From Pirellulaceae bacterium (GTDB lineage Bacteria > Planctomycetota > Planctomycetia > Pirellulales > Pirellulaceae): DNA of 64,000 bases. A program made the translations under genes and the position numbers. The stretch lies in the NCBI GenBank assembly GCA_029243025.1, contig JAQWSU010000010.1, positions 1-64,000 of the forward strand. Reading direction: 5' to 3'. Below, in pieces: positions 17,542 to 25,992 of the stretch; within the stretch, counting starts at the first letter, position 1, and every line of letters begins with the position of its first letter. The notes under the pieces are model-generated. The model saw only the letters and a program-made list of their open reading frames with translations. It was not told the origin of the DNA and made no database searches.

Positions 17542-18444
17542 CTACCAGGCAAAACTGCTGCGTTTTCGCAGCCAACCGAATGCTGCGATGGCCGCCAGCA
17601 GACCACCATTGGGTTCGGGGACGACCTGCCAGCCGAAATCGTCCAACCCGGCCAAATCCAGGTCGGTCAGCATTTTTTGAGAGCCGACCATCACCGTTGG
17701 ATCGAAGAGCACCTCTTGGATTGTGCCTGTCCCAAGCCGTTGACGGTTGATCCCATCCTGCCACTGCGACTCATCGCTTTCCAACGGCACCGCAGTCAGA
17801 TATTCGGCGGTTGCCATTGGGCCAGTAAAGCTGCCTGCGACCACCTGATTGAACCAGCTGTCGGCAGTGCCGATACCGAATACGTATCCCGATTCGTGAA
17901 GCAACACAGTAAACAGATCGTTTTCACCAGCTTGGGGGCTGGACGGCATAATCGAGATTCCAGGAAACCAAATCATCGATCGCAATCGTGCCACCCCAGA
18001 GCGAAAAATCATCCGCCGTTGGACCGCAAACGTCGCCCTGGCCACGAGTGGCGACCGTCGTGTTCCATTCAGCAGGATCCGCACGAAGCAAAACTTCCGG
18101 GACCGGCTCAGCCAAGGGACGCAGCTGGCAGATTTCTTGCTCCAACGAACACCATGAGGGTGTCCTCGGGTACGTTAAGATCGACTAAAGAGGTCACAAA
18201 GCCAGTCGATGGATCATCGAATTCTGCGGTCCACGTCTCTCCACCGGTAGGCACAATCGCTTCGAGTGAGTCAGCAAGCAACGGTTCGTAAATCAACGCG
18301 GCCGTTTCCAAAGTGTTTCGAGCGACAGAATCGATCGAAAAGAACCCTGTCATAGCGATAATCGATTTGAATGGTGATTGCGGAAGCGTTCAAAGCCATG
18401 ATCAAGCAGTATCCTTCGACCAAGGCGCGGATAGCCATCTTCAT
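17542..18444 (-). pseudogene. decayed PEP-CTERM metalloprotease-like gene
   Basis: Three reading frames joined end to end give one recognisable planctomycete PEP-CTERM protein. A signal peptide starts at ATG 18444 (MKMAIRALVEGYCLIMALNA) and reads into ITIQIDYRYD. A frame change near 18350 leads into SIDSVARNTLETAALIYEP, PTGGETWTAEFDDP and FVGARNLPAASLG. An in-frame TGA lies at 18108-18110, a frame change near 18075 gives EWNTTVATRGQGD and DDFSLWGGTIAID, and another near 17950 gives AGENDLFTVLLHESGYVFG to the end. The tail is VPEPNGGLLAAIAAFGWLRKR, a PEP-CTERM signal. Intact relatives carry a zinc site HExxHxxG at HESGYVFG; here the second His is Tyr. At least three frameshifts, one stop and a lost ligand make this a pseudogene. 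Confidence 0.8.
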
Positions 18445-18715
18445 GGTGTTACCAACCGCTTAGAACCGAAAATTGGGGCAACCGCTGACCTACACGCTTG
18501 CTAAATCGGGCGAAGCAGGAAAAGAAATCCGACAATCCGCCGCTGGAGATTGTTTGCTACCCAACCCGAGAAGACATTTTCAGTGCGAGCAAGTTATTCA
18601 CCCTGGTTCAAGCTGAAGCAATCGCAAGTGGGTTGAGAAAAGCCATCCTGTGCTGAAACAAATCGACGTCCTGGAGCGGGCAACCCGTTCAATCGACAAC
18701 CGGTAGATTTTTCAT

Positions 18716-19993
18716 TCAAAAAATGCGATCGGTATTGTCACGCAAGACGGTTGTGCCCAATTCGATGGCCCGCGTCTCAGACCATTGTCGATCGATTACA
18801 TAACGCTCGGCGAGAATCTTCGCCAGAATCCGCTTGTACATATTGAACTTTGGCAAGGCAAATTCCAGCTTGTACATGTCACTGTAATAACCGATCTGCT
18901 TAGTTTGTGGCACCGCTTCCAGCCGGGCGGCCGCGTCATGTTCGATAAAAGCTGGGGTATTCGAATACCACCAGTGGCCATTGGTAACCACATTGGGAAA
19001 AATCCAGGCATAGCTGGCCAACTCCTGATTGGTAACACTCGCAAGCACCGAAACTGGAAAGGTGACCTCGGGAAACGCATTGAAAAGGCTTTGATATTGA
19101 ATCAAAGAGACTCGGCTGTCATACAAATCCTGTCCTTGGAAAACACCAGACGCATAAACACCTCGGTTCACGCCAATCATTAAATCGAACGGTAGGCTGA
19201 ACTCCCGACAATGCTCCGCGAGTGTCCAGAAGACAAAATTCGAAGCCGTCCGTTTGGCATCATCACTGGCGGCCAGGTTCTTCGCACCGACTTCAGCGAG
19301 TGCACTGTCTGCTGCAGCGTCTGAGACAGGCTCTGGTGCAAACCAAGGCGGCAATGAAATAGCGCAGGCACGCGCTTGCTTCGCGTTGAAGCGCCGAAAC
19401 AATTGGGCAACAGCTGCCCGCATCGATTCGGCACTTGCCCCTTCCTGCCCTGTAGACTTGACCAACCGGTCACGCACTTGCGGATTTCCTACATGAAAAA
19501 CTAAATCATCTGTTCGTAAGCAAGGGATATAAATCCTGGGATCGAATCCCTCCAAGGGATCATCAAAATCGTTGGTGAGAAACACGCCTTTTAACTGGCT
19601 CTTCCGCAAAACTTGAACGGACCAGTCTGGCTGACTCATCAGTTCGCTCGCTGTGTCGTAGAGTGTCTCCCAGTTTTCCGACGTAATCAACTCGTCCTTA
19701 AAGTCGAAAAACACCTGGGCCATTTCCACGAACCAGCTGTACTGAATCGTGTTCTGAATCGGGTCCAGGTTCGCGACGAGACGCGCTACTTTTTCTTTTG
19801 GATCTAAGTCCGGTTCTTCGATCGCCTCTCGCCGCATCCCCGCCGAATGGGCCAGTTCGGTGTAGTAGTGATACCCCAGAATGTCTGCGAGGGACGTCGA
19901 CGCAGGCTGGCAGGCATTAATATGCGTGTGAGGGTCGATGAATTCGAATGAACTCAATTCCTGGTAGATACGTTTGCGAAGCTCCAACGACAT
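18716..19993 (-). CDS. uronate (glucuronate) isomerase-like amidohydrolase
   Basis: A 425-residue cytoplasmic protein of the amidohydrolase-fold uronate isomerase family. The first metal motif is FIDPHTHI (about 18-25), followed by the family-typical ADILGYHYYTELA and a long segment with LRKSQLKGVFLTNDFDDPLEG. The segments PFDLMIGVNRGVY, VLASVTNQELASYAWIFPNV and GYYSDMYKLEFALPKFNMYK match the later barrel strands. True UxaC enzymes are about 470 residues and convert glucuronate or galacturonate to fructuronate or tagaturonate; this is a shorter, divergent relative and its substrate is uncertain. GAAGG precedes the ATG at 19993. A hypothetical gene lies 71 bases upstream on the same strand, probably in the same operon. 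Confidence 0.8.
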   Translation of the reverse strand: MSLELRKRIYQELSSFEFIDPHTHINACQPASTSLADILGYHYYTELAHSAGMRREAIEEPDLDPKEKVARLVANLDPIQNTIQYSWFVEMAQVFFDFKDELITSENWETLYDTASELMSQPDWSVQVLRKSQLKGVFLTNDFDDPLEGFDPRIYIPCLRTDDLVFHVGNPQVRDRLVKSTGQEGASAESMRAAVAQLFRRFNAKQARACAISLPPWFAPEPVSDAAADSALAEVGAKNLAASDDAKRTASNFVFWTLAEHCREFSLPFDLMIGVNRGVYASGVFQGQDLYDSRVSLIQYQSLFNAFPEVTFPVSVLASVTNQELASYAWIFPNVVTNGHWWYSNTPAFIEHDAAARLEAVPQTKQIGYYSDMYKLEFALPKFNMYKRILAKILAERYVIDRQWSETRAIELGTTVLRDNTDRIF

Positions 19994-20064
19994 AGAATTA
20001 GCCTTCGAGTAGAAATGCAGTCGATTGTGCAGATACCGCTGGATGCAGTTTAACGTGCATCCTT

Positions 20065-20811
20065 CTAAGTTGTCAGCGGGGGATCCGCCAGCAATAATCG
20101 GCGATAAAGCTTCGTCGCTATTTCAAGATCGTTCTCACGCGGAACAAACCATGCAGCAACTCGAAAACGACGAATCACGCCTTTCTCCAGGTGCTCCTGC
20201 AGCAAACAAAACCCTAATTCCAACTCATTCTGGTTACCTTGTTTCACCCAAAACTCAAATGGATCGGTCGGATAGGCCATCTCAAGGTAACTAAATGATT
20301 CCCCCTCGGCGCGCAGCAGCAGAAGTGGGGCTGACTTAGTCGGCGACAGGACAGTCGTCTGATCGGAAACTTGCATTTCAACCAGCGATTTCGTGCTCTG
20401 TTCCAAACACCAAACTTGGTTGCCAGCAACCACCGATGACGACTGAATCAAAGGCCGACTCTCCAGCGTGTCGGTCTGCATCGAAATCATGATCTCCACC
20501 CCATGACAACTCCCGCTTGTTTGAGCGCGCCAATACACTTGCGGCGCGTATTGACTCGGAGAAACGGGAAGATAGGAAGCGATCAAGTCATTGCCACGAA
20601 CATAAACTTCGTCGATCGCCTGATCAGGGATCGGATCGACAAGATCGGGGAGTGAGAGTTTCAGCAAACAGAAGTGCGACAGCATTTGGCCGTGCAACCG
20701 AAGCTGCTGTAAGCCGTGCTGAAGTTGTTGAACATCGATTGCACAGGCAAGATTGCTAGAGTGCAACTGGGCTTGATAACCGTCAACACGCCACAGCCGT
20801 GTGTCGTTCAT
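20065..20811 (-). CDS. hypothetical protein, likely cotranscribed with the uronate isomerase-like gene
   Basis: A 248-residue soluble protein that I cannot assign. It has no signal peptide and no membrane segment. Alternating hydrophobic strands (SLPDLVDPIPDQAIDEVYVRGNDLIASYLP, then APQVYWRAQ, PLLLLRAEG, SYLEMAYPTDPFEFW) suggest a mostly beta fold, and the C-terminal part (EKGVIRRFRVAAWFVPREND) reads like a conserved domain end. The spacing of 71 bases to the uronate isomerase-like gene suggests a shared transcript. The ATG at 20811 has GGAAG upstream. A strong intrinsic terminator pointing into this gene lies 39 bases before the start, so expression may depend on read-through. Confidence 0.6.
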   Translation of the reverse strand: MNDTRLWRVDGYQAQLHSSNLACAIDVQQLQHGLQQLRLHGQMLSHFCLLKLSLPDLVDPIPDQAIDEVYVRGNDLIASYLPVSPSQYAPQVYWRAQTSGSCHGVEIMISMQTDTLESRPLIQSSSVVAGNQVWCLEQSTKSLVEMQVSDQTTVLSPTKSAPLLLLRAEGESFSYLEMAYPTDPFEFWVKQGNQNELELGFCLLQEHLEKGVIRRFRVAAWFVPRENDLEIATKLYRRLLLADPPLTT

Positions 20812-20849
20812 TCGTCGCTCTTCCTGACGGCGAGTTCTTTACGGCGAAT

Positions 20850-20885
20850 AAAAAAACCCCGCCGCTTGCGGAGCAGACGGCGGGG
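20850..20885 (-). terminator. intrinsic terminator in the leader of the minus-strand operon
   Basis: On the minus strand CCCCGCCG (20885-20878) and CGGCGGGG (20864-20857) form an eight-bp GC stem around a 13-base loop, followed at once by seven U (20856-20850). It lies 39 bases before the ATG at 20811 with no minus-strand gene upstream, so it either attenuates the operon or ends a short unannotated RNA. Confidence 0.8.
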
Positions 20886-21190
20886 CCGGAACAGAGAAGA
20901 GGCCAAACATTGCCCGAAGGCGGATAAAAAAATATAAAGCCAAATCCGATAAAGAGGAAGCTGTTGAAACTCTCTCCTTCCAGACATGATGATATCAACT
21001 TTGCGACGCATGTCCAGTCTCTACATGTGAAAAAATGTTGAATATGCTCAGATCGCTAACCACATCACTCATGGTCTGGCCTGAGCGTCAACTCTGGTTG
21101 TTGTTCTCCGCAACACGCCTAGCCGCTTGGATTGCCGTTTTGTAGCCGTCGATTAAAATCGCCTTTTCAAAGTAAAGGAAAGAAAAAACT

Positions 21191-21982
21191 ATGCTCGAAA
21201 TGCTAGAGGCTTGCGAACAAGCCGTTCGACTTGGAGGGGCAGTGCTCCTCAAGATGCAGAAATCCATTCATGCTCGTGAAAAAGCGCCACGTGATTTGGT
21301 GACCGAGGCCGACCTCGCTTCGCAAAACGCGATTCAGGCTTGCCTGGCAACGGCCTACCCAGATTTTCAGTTCCTAGGTGAAGAGTCAACAGGAGAGGAA
21401 AACACGGCAAACTCTTCCGATTATTGCTGGGTCGTGGATCCACTCGACGGCACCACCAACTACGTGCACGGATTGGATAATTACTGCGTGTCGATTGCGC
21501 TTGTGAGGAAAAACGAGACAATTTTGGGAGCGATTTACGATCCAGTACGTCAAGATTTATACACAGCAATCCAAGGCCAGGGGGCATTTCGAAATGGAAT
21601 TCGCCTCCAAACAAGTCGCATTACCGAACTCAATTCCGCGTTAATCGCCGCCAGTTTTTCGGCGAATGTGGCCGATGATTCAGCCGAGATCAAGCGATTC
21701 ATTGCAGCACTCGCACATTGTCAAGCATTAAGACGCCTGGGATCGGCCGCGTTAAACCTTTGCTACGTCGCGGCCGGATCTCTCGATGGTTACTGGGCAA
21801 CTTCCGTCAAAAAGTGGGACGTCGCGGCCGGTCTTTTGATGATCGAAGAAGCGCAAGGCTTTACCACCTCCATCAATGGGCAGCCTTTCGATCTGGAAGA
21901 GCCAAAATTCATCACCACCAGCACGCCCGAACTCCATGCCAGCCTGTTCCAAGTGCTCGAGCGAGCTGTCAACTCAGATTAA
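21191..21982 (+). CDS. suhB: inositol monophosphatase family protein
   Basis: A 263-residue cytoplasmic phosphatase of the SuhB/IMPase family. The Mg2+-binding residues are visible: Glu64/Glu65 in FLGEES, the DPLDGTTNY motif with Asp83 and Asp86 (about 83-91), and Asp210 in KKWDVAAGLLMIEEA. Length is normal for the family. Members dephosphorylate inositol-1-phosphate and related sugar or nucleotide phosphates; SuhB also has a role in rRNA transcription in enterobacteria, which cannot be assumed here. AAGGAAAG lies about eight bases before the ATG. The gene is divergent from the uronate isomerase operon. The symbol is given for the family and orthology is unproven. Confidence 0.88.
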   Translation: MLEMLEACEQAVRLGGAVLLKMQKSIHAREKAPRDLVTEADLASQNAIQACLATAYPDFQFLGEESTGEENTANSSDYCWVVDPLDGTTNYVHGLDNYCVSIALVRKNETILGAIYDPVRQDLYTAIQGQGAFRNGIRLQTSRITELNSALIAASFSANVADDSAEIKRFIAALAHCQALRRLGSAALNLCYVAAGSLDGYWATSVKKWDVAAGLLMIEEAQGFTTSINGQPFDLEEPKFITTSTPELHASLFQVLERAVNSD

Positions 21983-22407
21983 TCCGTCTCCCGAAGCTCC
22001 GAATCTCGTGCAGGTAAAAGAGTTTGACGAGCAAATGGAGTCGAATGTGATGGTTGAATCGATGCACTTGGGGCCATTCTGTAGTTAGAATAGAAGCTGG
22101 CTGCGATCGGCCCTCAATCGTGATGCATTGAGTTGGTCGAATGGGTTATCGATCCGAATTGGCCCGGTTTGTCCCAGCGGACCTGCCGGCATTTCGGCTC
22201 GTCAAACATCGATTTCCTACAGAGAGTGCGTGCTGACGTAATGAGTTCTTTCGAACCCCGATGGCAACGCCTCCATGTCGCCCGAAGGAGCGGTAAGAGC
22301 CCAGCAGAAACACGGTACAAGTGTCGCCGATCAAGGAACACAATACGCCGAGATTAAACTAACGAATCCGTTGTGAGAGCTACGGCAGGACGACACGAGG
22401 ACGATTT
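21983..22407. other. upstream region of the giant gene pair
   Basis: Over 400 bases with no credible gene on either strand; short frames on both strands lack recognisable families. Together with the palindrome at 22408 and the tandem repeat at 22435 it forms a 590-base leader ahead of the giant gene pair. Confidence 0.4.
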
Positions 22408-22427
22408 CGTGAGCATCGATGCTCACG
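22408..22427. promoter_or_regulatory. perfect 20-bp palindrome upstream of the giant gene pair
   Basis: CGTGAGCATCGATGCTCACG is an exact palindrome centred 156 bases before the likely start at 22573. Such a site could bind a dimeric regulator or form a cruciform/hairpin. No T-tract follows, so a terminator is unlikely. Confidence 0.6.
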
Positions 22428-22434
22428 TTCCAAT

Positions 22435-22494
22435 GCGAACAAGCTGACGGCGAACAAGCTGACGGCGAACGAGCTGACGGCGAACGAGCTGACC
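22435..22494. repeat. 15-bp tandem repeat, four copies
   Basis: Four copies of GCGAACAAGCTGACG, the last two with a G for A change and the final base differing in copy four. In one plus-strand frame it would read as EQADG/ERADG units, but that frame conflicts with the giant gene downstream, so I regard it as non-coding or a remnant. Confidence 0.85.
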
Positions 22495-22572
22495 ATGACG
22501 AAGCCGCCCGGATGACAGCAACGCCGAGCAGTTGTCAAGAGCTGGCGAATTCAACGGAGACAAGGTCGCGTG

Positions 22573-25500
22573 ATGAGGCAACGGAACGAACGAATGACGC
22601 AGACCGCCAGAAAGCTGACAATGATCAGCCTTTTATTGGCTGCATCGTTGCCCAGCACAACCACCCACGGACAACAATCAGAAACTGGCGCCCCGCTTCC
22701 ACCAGCAACCGCGACCGAGGGGCCCAGCGCCGCCGATCTACGCTTGGTGGAACGCGCTCCGCGACTCATCTACGCAGAAGACGTCGATGGGAATCGAGTT
22801 CCGTTGATCAATGTACCGTTGGAACGGATCCAACAATTGCTCGATGGCAACCTCGAAAATAACCCGCGACTTCAACCACCGAGTTACCAGGTGGACCGGT
22901 TTGAGATAAAAGGGCGGGCGGATTCGGATCGCGCCTTACTGAACGTCAGCTTGGAGATTACCACACTACGCCTCGAAGATGACAAGCAAGAACGATGGAT
23001 CTCCGTGCCACTGAGGATGCACGAAAGCTCCCTGCTCGACTCTCCCGATTACCAGGGCGACGGTCAGGTTTTTCTGACGTACGACGCAACAGACGGATAC
23101 CAAGCATGGATTCGTCATCAGTCCAACGGAAAGCATAAAATCTCGCTCCAATTTGCCACGAATTTATCGCGAGCCGCTTTAGCAACACAGATCCGTTTCT
23201 TTCCACCAACGGCGAATATTTCGAAGATCGTGTTGGATGTACCCGGCGAACGAATCTCTGCCGATATTGAAAATGGCAAAGAACTCACCATTTCACCGAG
23301 TGCCGAGTCGAGGTCGACGATTTCAGCAAACGACTTGCGTAACCAAGTCATTATTGTCTGGCGTGATGGCATCGAGTTACCAAGCCCCAAGATGGCATAC
23401 CTGGATGCCCGCGGAGACATTCAAGTCTCCATCGACGGTCCTGGCGCGATTCGCAGTACCGTCTCGTTAGATGTCCGCAGCTACAGCAATGACATTGAAG
23501 CATTTGCGATTCGACTTCCGCCCTTCACCACCATTGTCTCAGAAGGGGGACAGGGTTATCAAATCAGCGAACTAAATCGGCCGGCGCCGAACGCGGATGA
23601 TACCCGCCGAACAGTCCAAGTGACGTTGGACAATCCAAGTCCGGAAATTCAGCTCCAGTTTGCAACGCAAACCACCGGTGAAGCGGCCTCGAACAAGGAA
23701 AATTCCGACTTGGCCAATGTCGCTAATTTCGAAGTAATCGGAGCTCTGCGTCAGTCGGGACGCGTCTCGTTGATTTCAAGCGAAGATTGGCTCGTCTATT
23801 GGTATCTTGGTCCATCGGTGCGCCGTGTCCAGGCCGCCGAAGAAACGGATGACACACAAGAGAGAAAGCAGTTAGCCACCTTTGAATATTTTCGACAACC
23901 GTGCCGGTTAGATGTCGAAATCAAGCCACAAAGTACGCGAGTCAACGTAGAACCCACCTACCGAATGAAGATAGGAGAGGAACGGATTTCTTTAGAAGTC
24001 ATATTACAATACAAGATCCGCGGTGCGCGAGTTTCCTTTTTAGACTTCGGTCTGAACGGTTGGAGCCTCGGCGACGTCGGACCGTCCACAACGGTTGAAA
24101 ATGATCACTTCCAAGACAACGCGGAATCCAACATTAAATTAAGGCTCACGCAACCTCGCACTGGCGAGTTTGAACTCGTCCTCAATCTCCATCGACCGGT
24201 CACTGAATCGGCGGGGACCTTAAGATTTCCGCTTCCCTGGCCCAACTACGATACGATCACTCCCGGTATTCTCATTGTCACAGGCGACGCGCCCGTGGTG
24301 TTGAATTACCGACTAGACGAAATGGTTGGGCTCACGCAAGAATCGGTCCCGCCAGAGTTCATCACCACGCAGACACTGAATCCGGTGCAACCGGCTGCAG
24401 CATTTCGCTTTCGCAACGATCGTTCGCCAAGTGATGTGGTGATCGACTACGAGATTCGAGACCAGGAGACCAGCGTCCGCACCGATACAGTGGTGGAAGT
24501 TTCTGCCGAGAACGTGGAGGTCTCCCAACGCTTCACCTACAACGTGCTTTATGAGCCTGCCACGCGGCTGACCCTGACACTGTCGCGTAATCTGTATGAA
24601 CTCGTCATGAATCCTCGCTACCGAAACCGCATCGATCTGAGACTGGATGGCGAACCATTCACGCCTGACCAATTCTTAAATACAACGAACGATCTCGAAA
24701 ACGACGAAGGTAATGTGTCGCTCGCCCTCTCTCTCGATCCACCTCGCCTTGGCCCCATTGATCTACAACTGGGTTTCCCTTGGATCCTCAGTCCGCGACC
24801 GAACAACGGTTACACCGACGTCCCCCTCGCAAACCCAAACGATGGTCAATTGTTGGGCAACACAGCGAGTCTGAACCCGATGGGGCCAATGCAGCTCGAA
24901 CTCGCGGCCAACACGGCCTGGGATCGCGTCGAACAATCTCTCTCCAATGACTCACTTGCCGGTATCTCACTCTCCTCCAATCGCAAGGCGCAATCGATCC
25001 CCGTCCGAGCAACCAAACGTCAGGAAGACATGGGTGAAGAGACGACGCCGGGCGCCACCATCGTGCAACGTGCCTGGATGCAATCTTGGCTCGCCAATAA
25101 TTCGCGACTTGACCGAGCGGTCTATCAGATTGCATCCGGATCCGATCGAGTTTACCTCGATTTACCCCAGAGTGCTGAGGTCCAAAGCCTGATTGTCGAT
25201 GGATTGGAAACCACCCCCATTCTCTCGGATCAGGGACTGGAGATTCGTGTCGCCCGAAGGACCGGTGGCGAACACACTATTGAGCTCGCTTTACGTTATG
25301 ATTCGCGACCGTCGATTGGAGCAATGACGTTCTTGATTCCTCGTTTCCGAGACGCACTGCCAGCACGTCGTTGGTTCTGGCAGCTGCTTCTGCCCAAGAA
25401 CGAGCATCTCTTGCTCGCCGATCCGCAGCTCACCTCGGCGAATCGTTGGCAACGAAAAGGCTGGTTCTGGCATCGCACTGGCAGCATGACTCAACCTTAC

Positions 25501-25992
25501 TTGGAAAGCTGGACCGGTGGCAGCACCCAACCAAATTTGCCTGAGTCGTTGAACCAATATTTGTTCAGTTCCTTTGATCGTGTCGAACAAATATCGGTGC
25601 GAACTAGTAATCGCCGGACACTGGTTTACACATCCTGCGCGATCATCTTTTCCTTCGGACTGGCGTTAATCTATATCCCCACAATCCGACATCCGGCCAT
25701 TTTACTACTCCTCGCACTCCTGTTGTTAACCGGAGCTTGGCTTATCCCAAGTGCATCGTTGTTGTTGGCACAGGCAAGCCTCCTGGGTGCGGTGCTCGTG
25801 GTTATTAGCCTGTTGATCGCCGGCATGACACGACGATTCTCAAGTCGCCATTATGCCACTGAAAACGACGAACGCACTTCGGATTCTCGCAGCAAAGTGC
25901 AAATCACCTGGCGAGAAGCCGGCAGCAATTCATCAACCCAAGCTGCACCGATGGAATCGATACCCGCTATCACTCCGGACTCCAAAGCATGA
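22573..25992 (+). CDS. giant exported membrane protein, unit 1 of a three-unit family
   Basis: About 1,139 residues, function unknown. A signal peptide follows a short basic N-terminus (MISLLLAASLPSTTTHGQQ). The ectodomain (about 40-1010) is beta-rich. It opens with a conserved-looking block (RLIYAEDVDGNRVPLINVP) and closes with VYLDLPQSAEVQSLIVDGLE, HTIELALRYD and RRWFWQLLLP. Residues about 1017-1105 hold three or more hydrophobic segments, then a basic, low-complexity cytoplasmic tail. The architecture signal, beta ectodomain, LPxxxxVDG block, aromatic W-x-L-x-x-P block and C-terminal membrane cluster is repeated twice in the next gene. ATG 22573 is preferred (GGAGACAAGG upstream); GTG 22570 is possible. 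The stop overlaps the next ATG as ATGA, indicating translational coupling. I recognise no catalytic motif. Confidence 0.75.
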   Translation: MRQRNERMTQTARKLTMISLLLAASLPSTTTHGQQSETGAPLPPATATEGPSAADLRLVERAPRLIYAEDVDGNRVPLINVPLERIQQLLDGNLENNPRLQPPSYQVDRFEIKGRADSDRALLNVSLEITTLRLEDDKQERWISVPLRMHESSLLDSPDYQGDGQVFLTYDATDGYQAWIRHQSNGKHKISLQFATNLSRAALATQIRFFPPTANISKIVLDVPGERISADIENGKELTISPSAESRSTISANDLRNQVIIVWRDGIELPSPKMAYLDARGDIQVSIDGPGAIRSTVSLDVRSYSNDIEAFAIRLPPFTTIVSEGGQGYQISELNRPAPNADDTRRTVQVTLDNPSPEIQLQFATQTTGEAASNKENSDLANVANFEVIGALRQSGRVSLISSEDWLVYWYLGPSVRRVQAAEETDDTQERKQLATFEYFRQPCRLDVEIKPQSTRVNVEPTYRMKIGEERISLEVILQYKIRGARVSFLDFGLNGWSLGDVGPSTTVENDHFQDNAESNIKLRLTQPRTGEFELVLNLHRPVTESAGTLRFPLPWPNYDTITPGILIVTGDAPVVLNYRLDEMVGLTQESVPPEFITTQTLNPVQPAAAFRFRNDRSPSDVVIDYEIRDQETSVRTDTVVEVSAENVEVSQRFTYNVLYEPATRLTLTLSRNLYELVMNPRYRNRIDLRLDGEPFTPDQFLNTTNDLENDEGNVSLALSLDPPRLGPIDLQLGFPWILSPRPNNGYTDVPLANPNDGQLLGNTASLNPMGPMQLELAANTAWDRVEQSLSNDSLAGISLSSNRKAQSIPVRATKRQEDMGEETTPGATIVQRAWMQSWLANNSRLDRAVYQIASGSDRVYLDLPQSAEVQSLIVDGLETTPILSDQGLEIRVARRTGGEHTIELALRYDSRPSIGAMTFLIPRFRDALPARRWFWQLLLPKNEHLLLADPQLTSANRWQRKGWFWHRTGSMTQPYLESWTGGSTQPNLPESLNQYLFSSFDRVEQISVRTSNRRTLVYTSCAIIFSFGLALIYIPTIRHPAILLLLALLLLTGAWLIPSASLLLAQASLLGAVLVVISLLIAGMTRRFSSRHYATENDERTSDSRSKVQITWREAGSNSSTQAAPMESIPAITPDSKA

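Noticed and set aside
17461-18291. A 276-codon plus-strand open frame
   Set aside because: It lies antisense to the decayed PEP-CTERM gene, has no recognisable domain and its composition (His/Gln/Pro/Arg rich) is typical of a shadow frame.
22435-22494. Possible CRISPR-like array
   Set aside because: The 15-bp units are directly adjacent with no spacers, and no cas genes are in the window.
22419-22862. A 147-codon plus-strand frame with EQADG repeats
   Set aside because: It overlaps the start of the giant gene in another frame, and beyond the repeat it is low-quality Arg/Thr-rich sequence. The giant gene has a signal peptide and a far longer, family-like protein.
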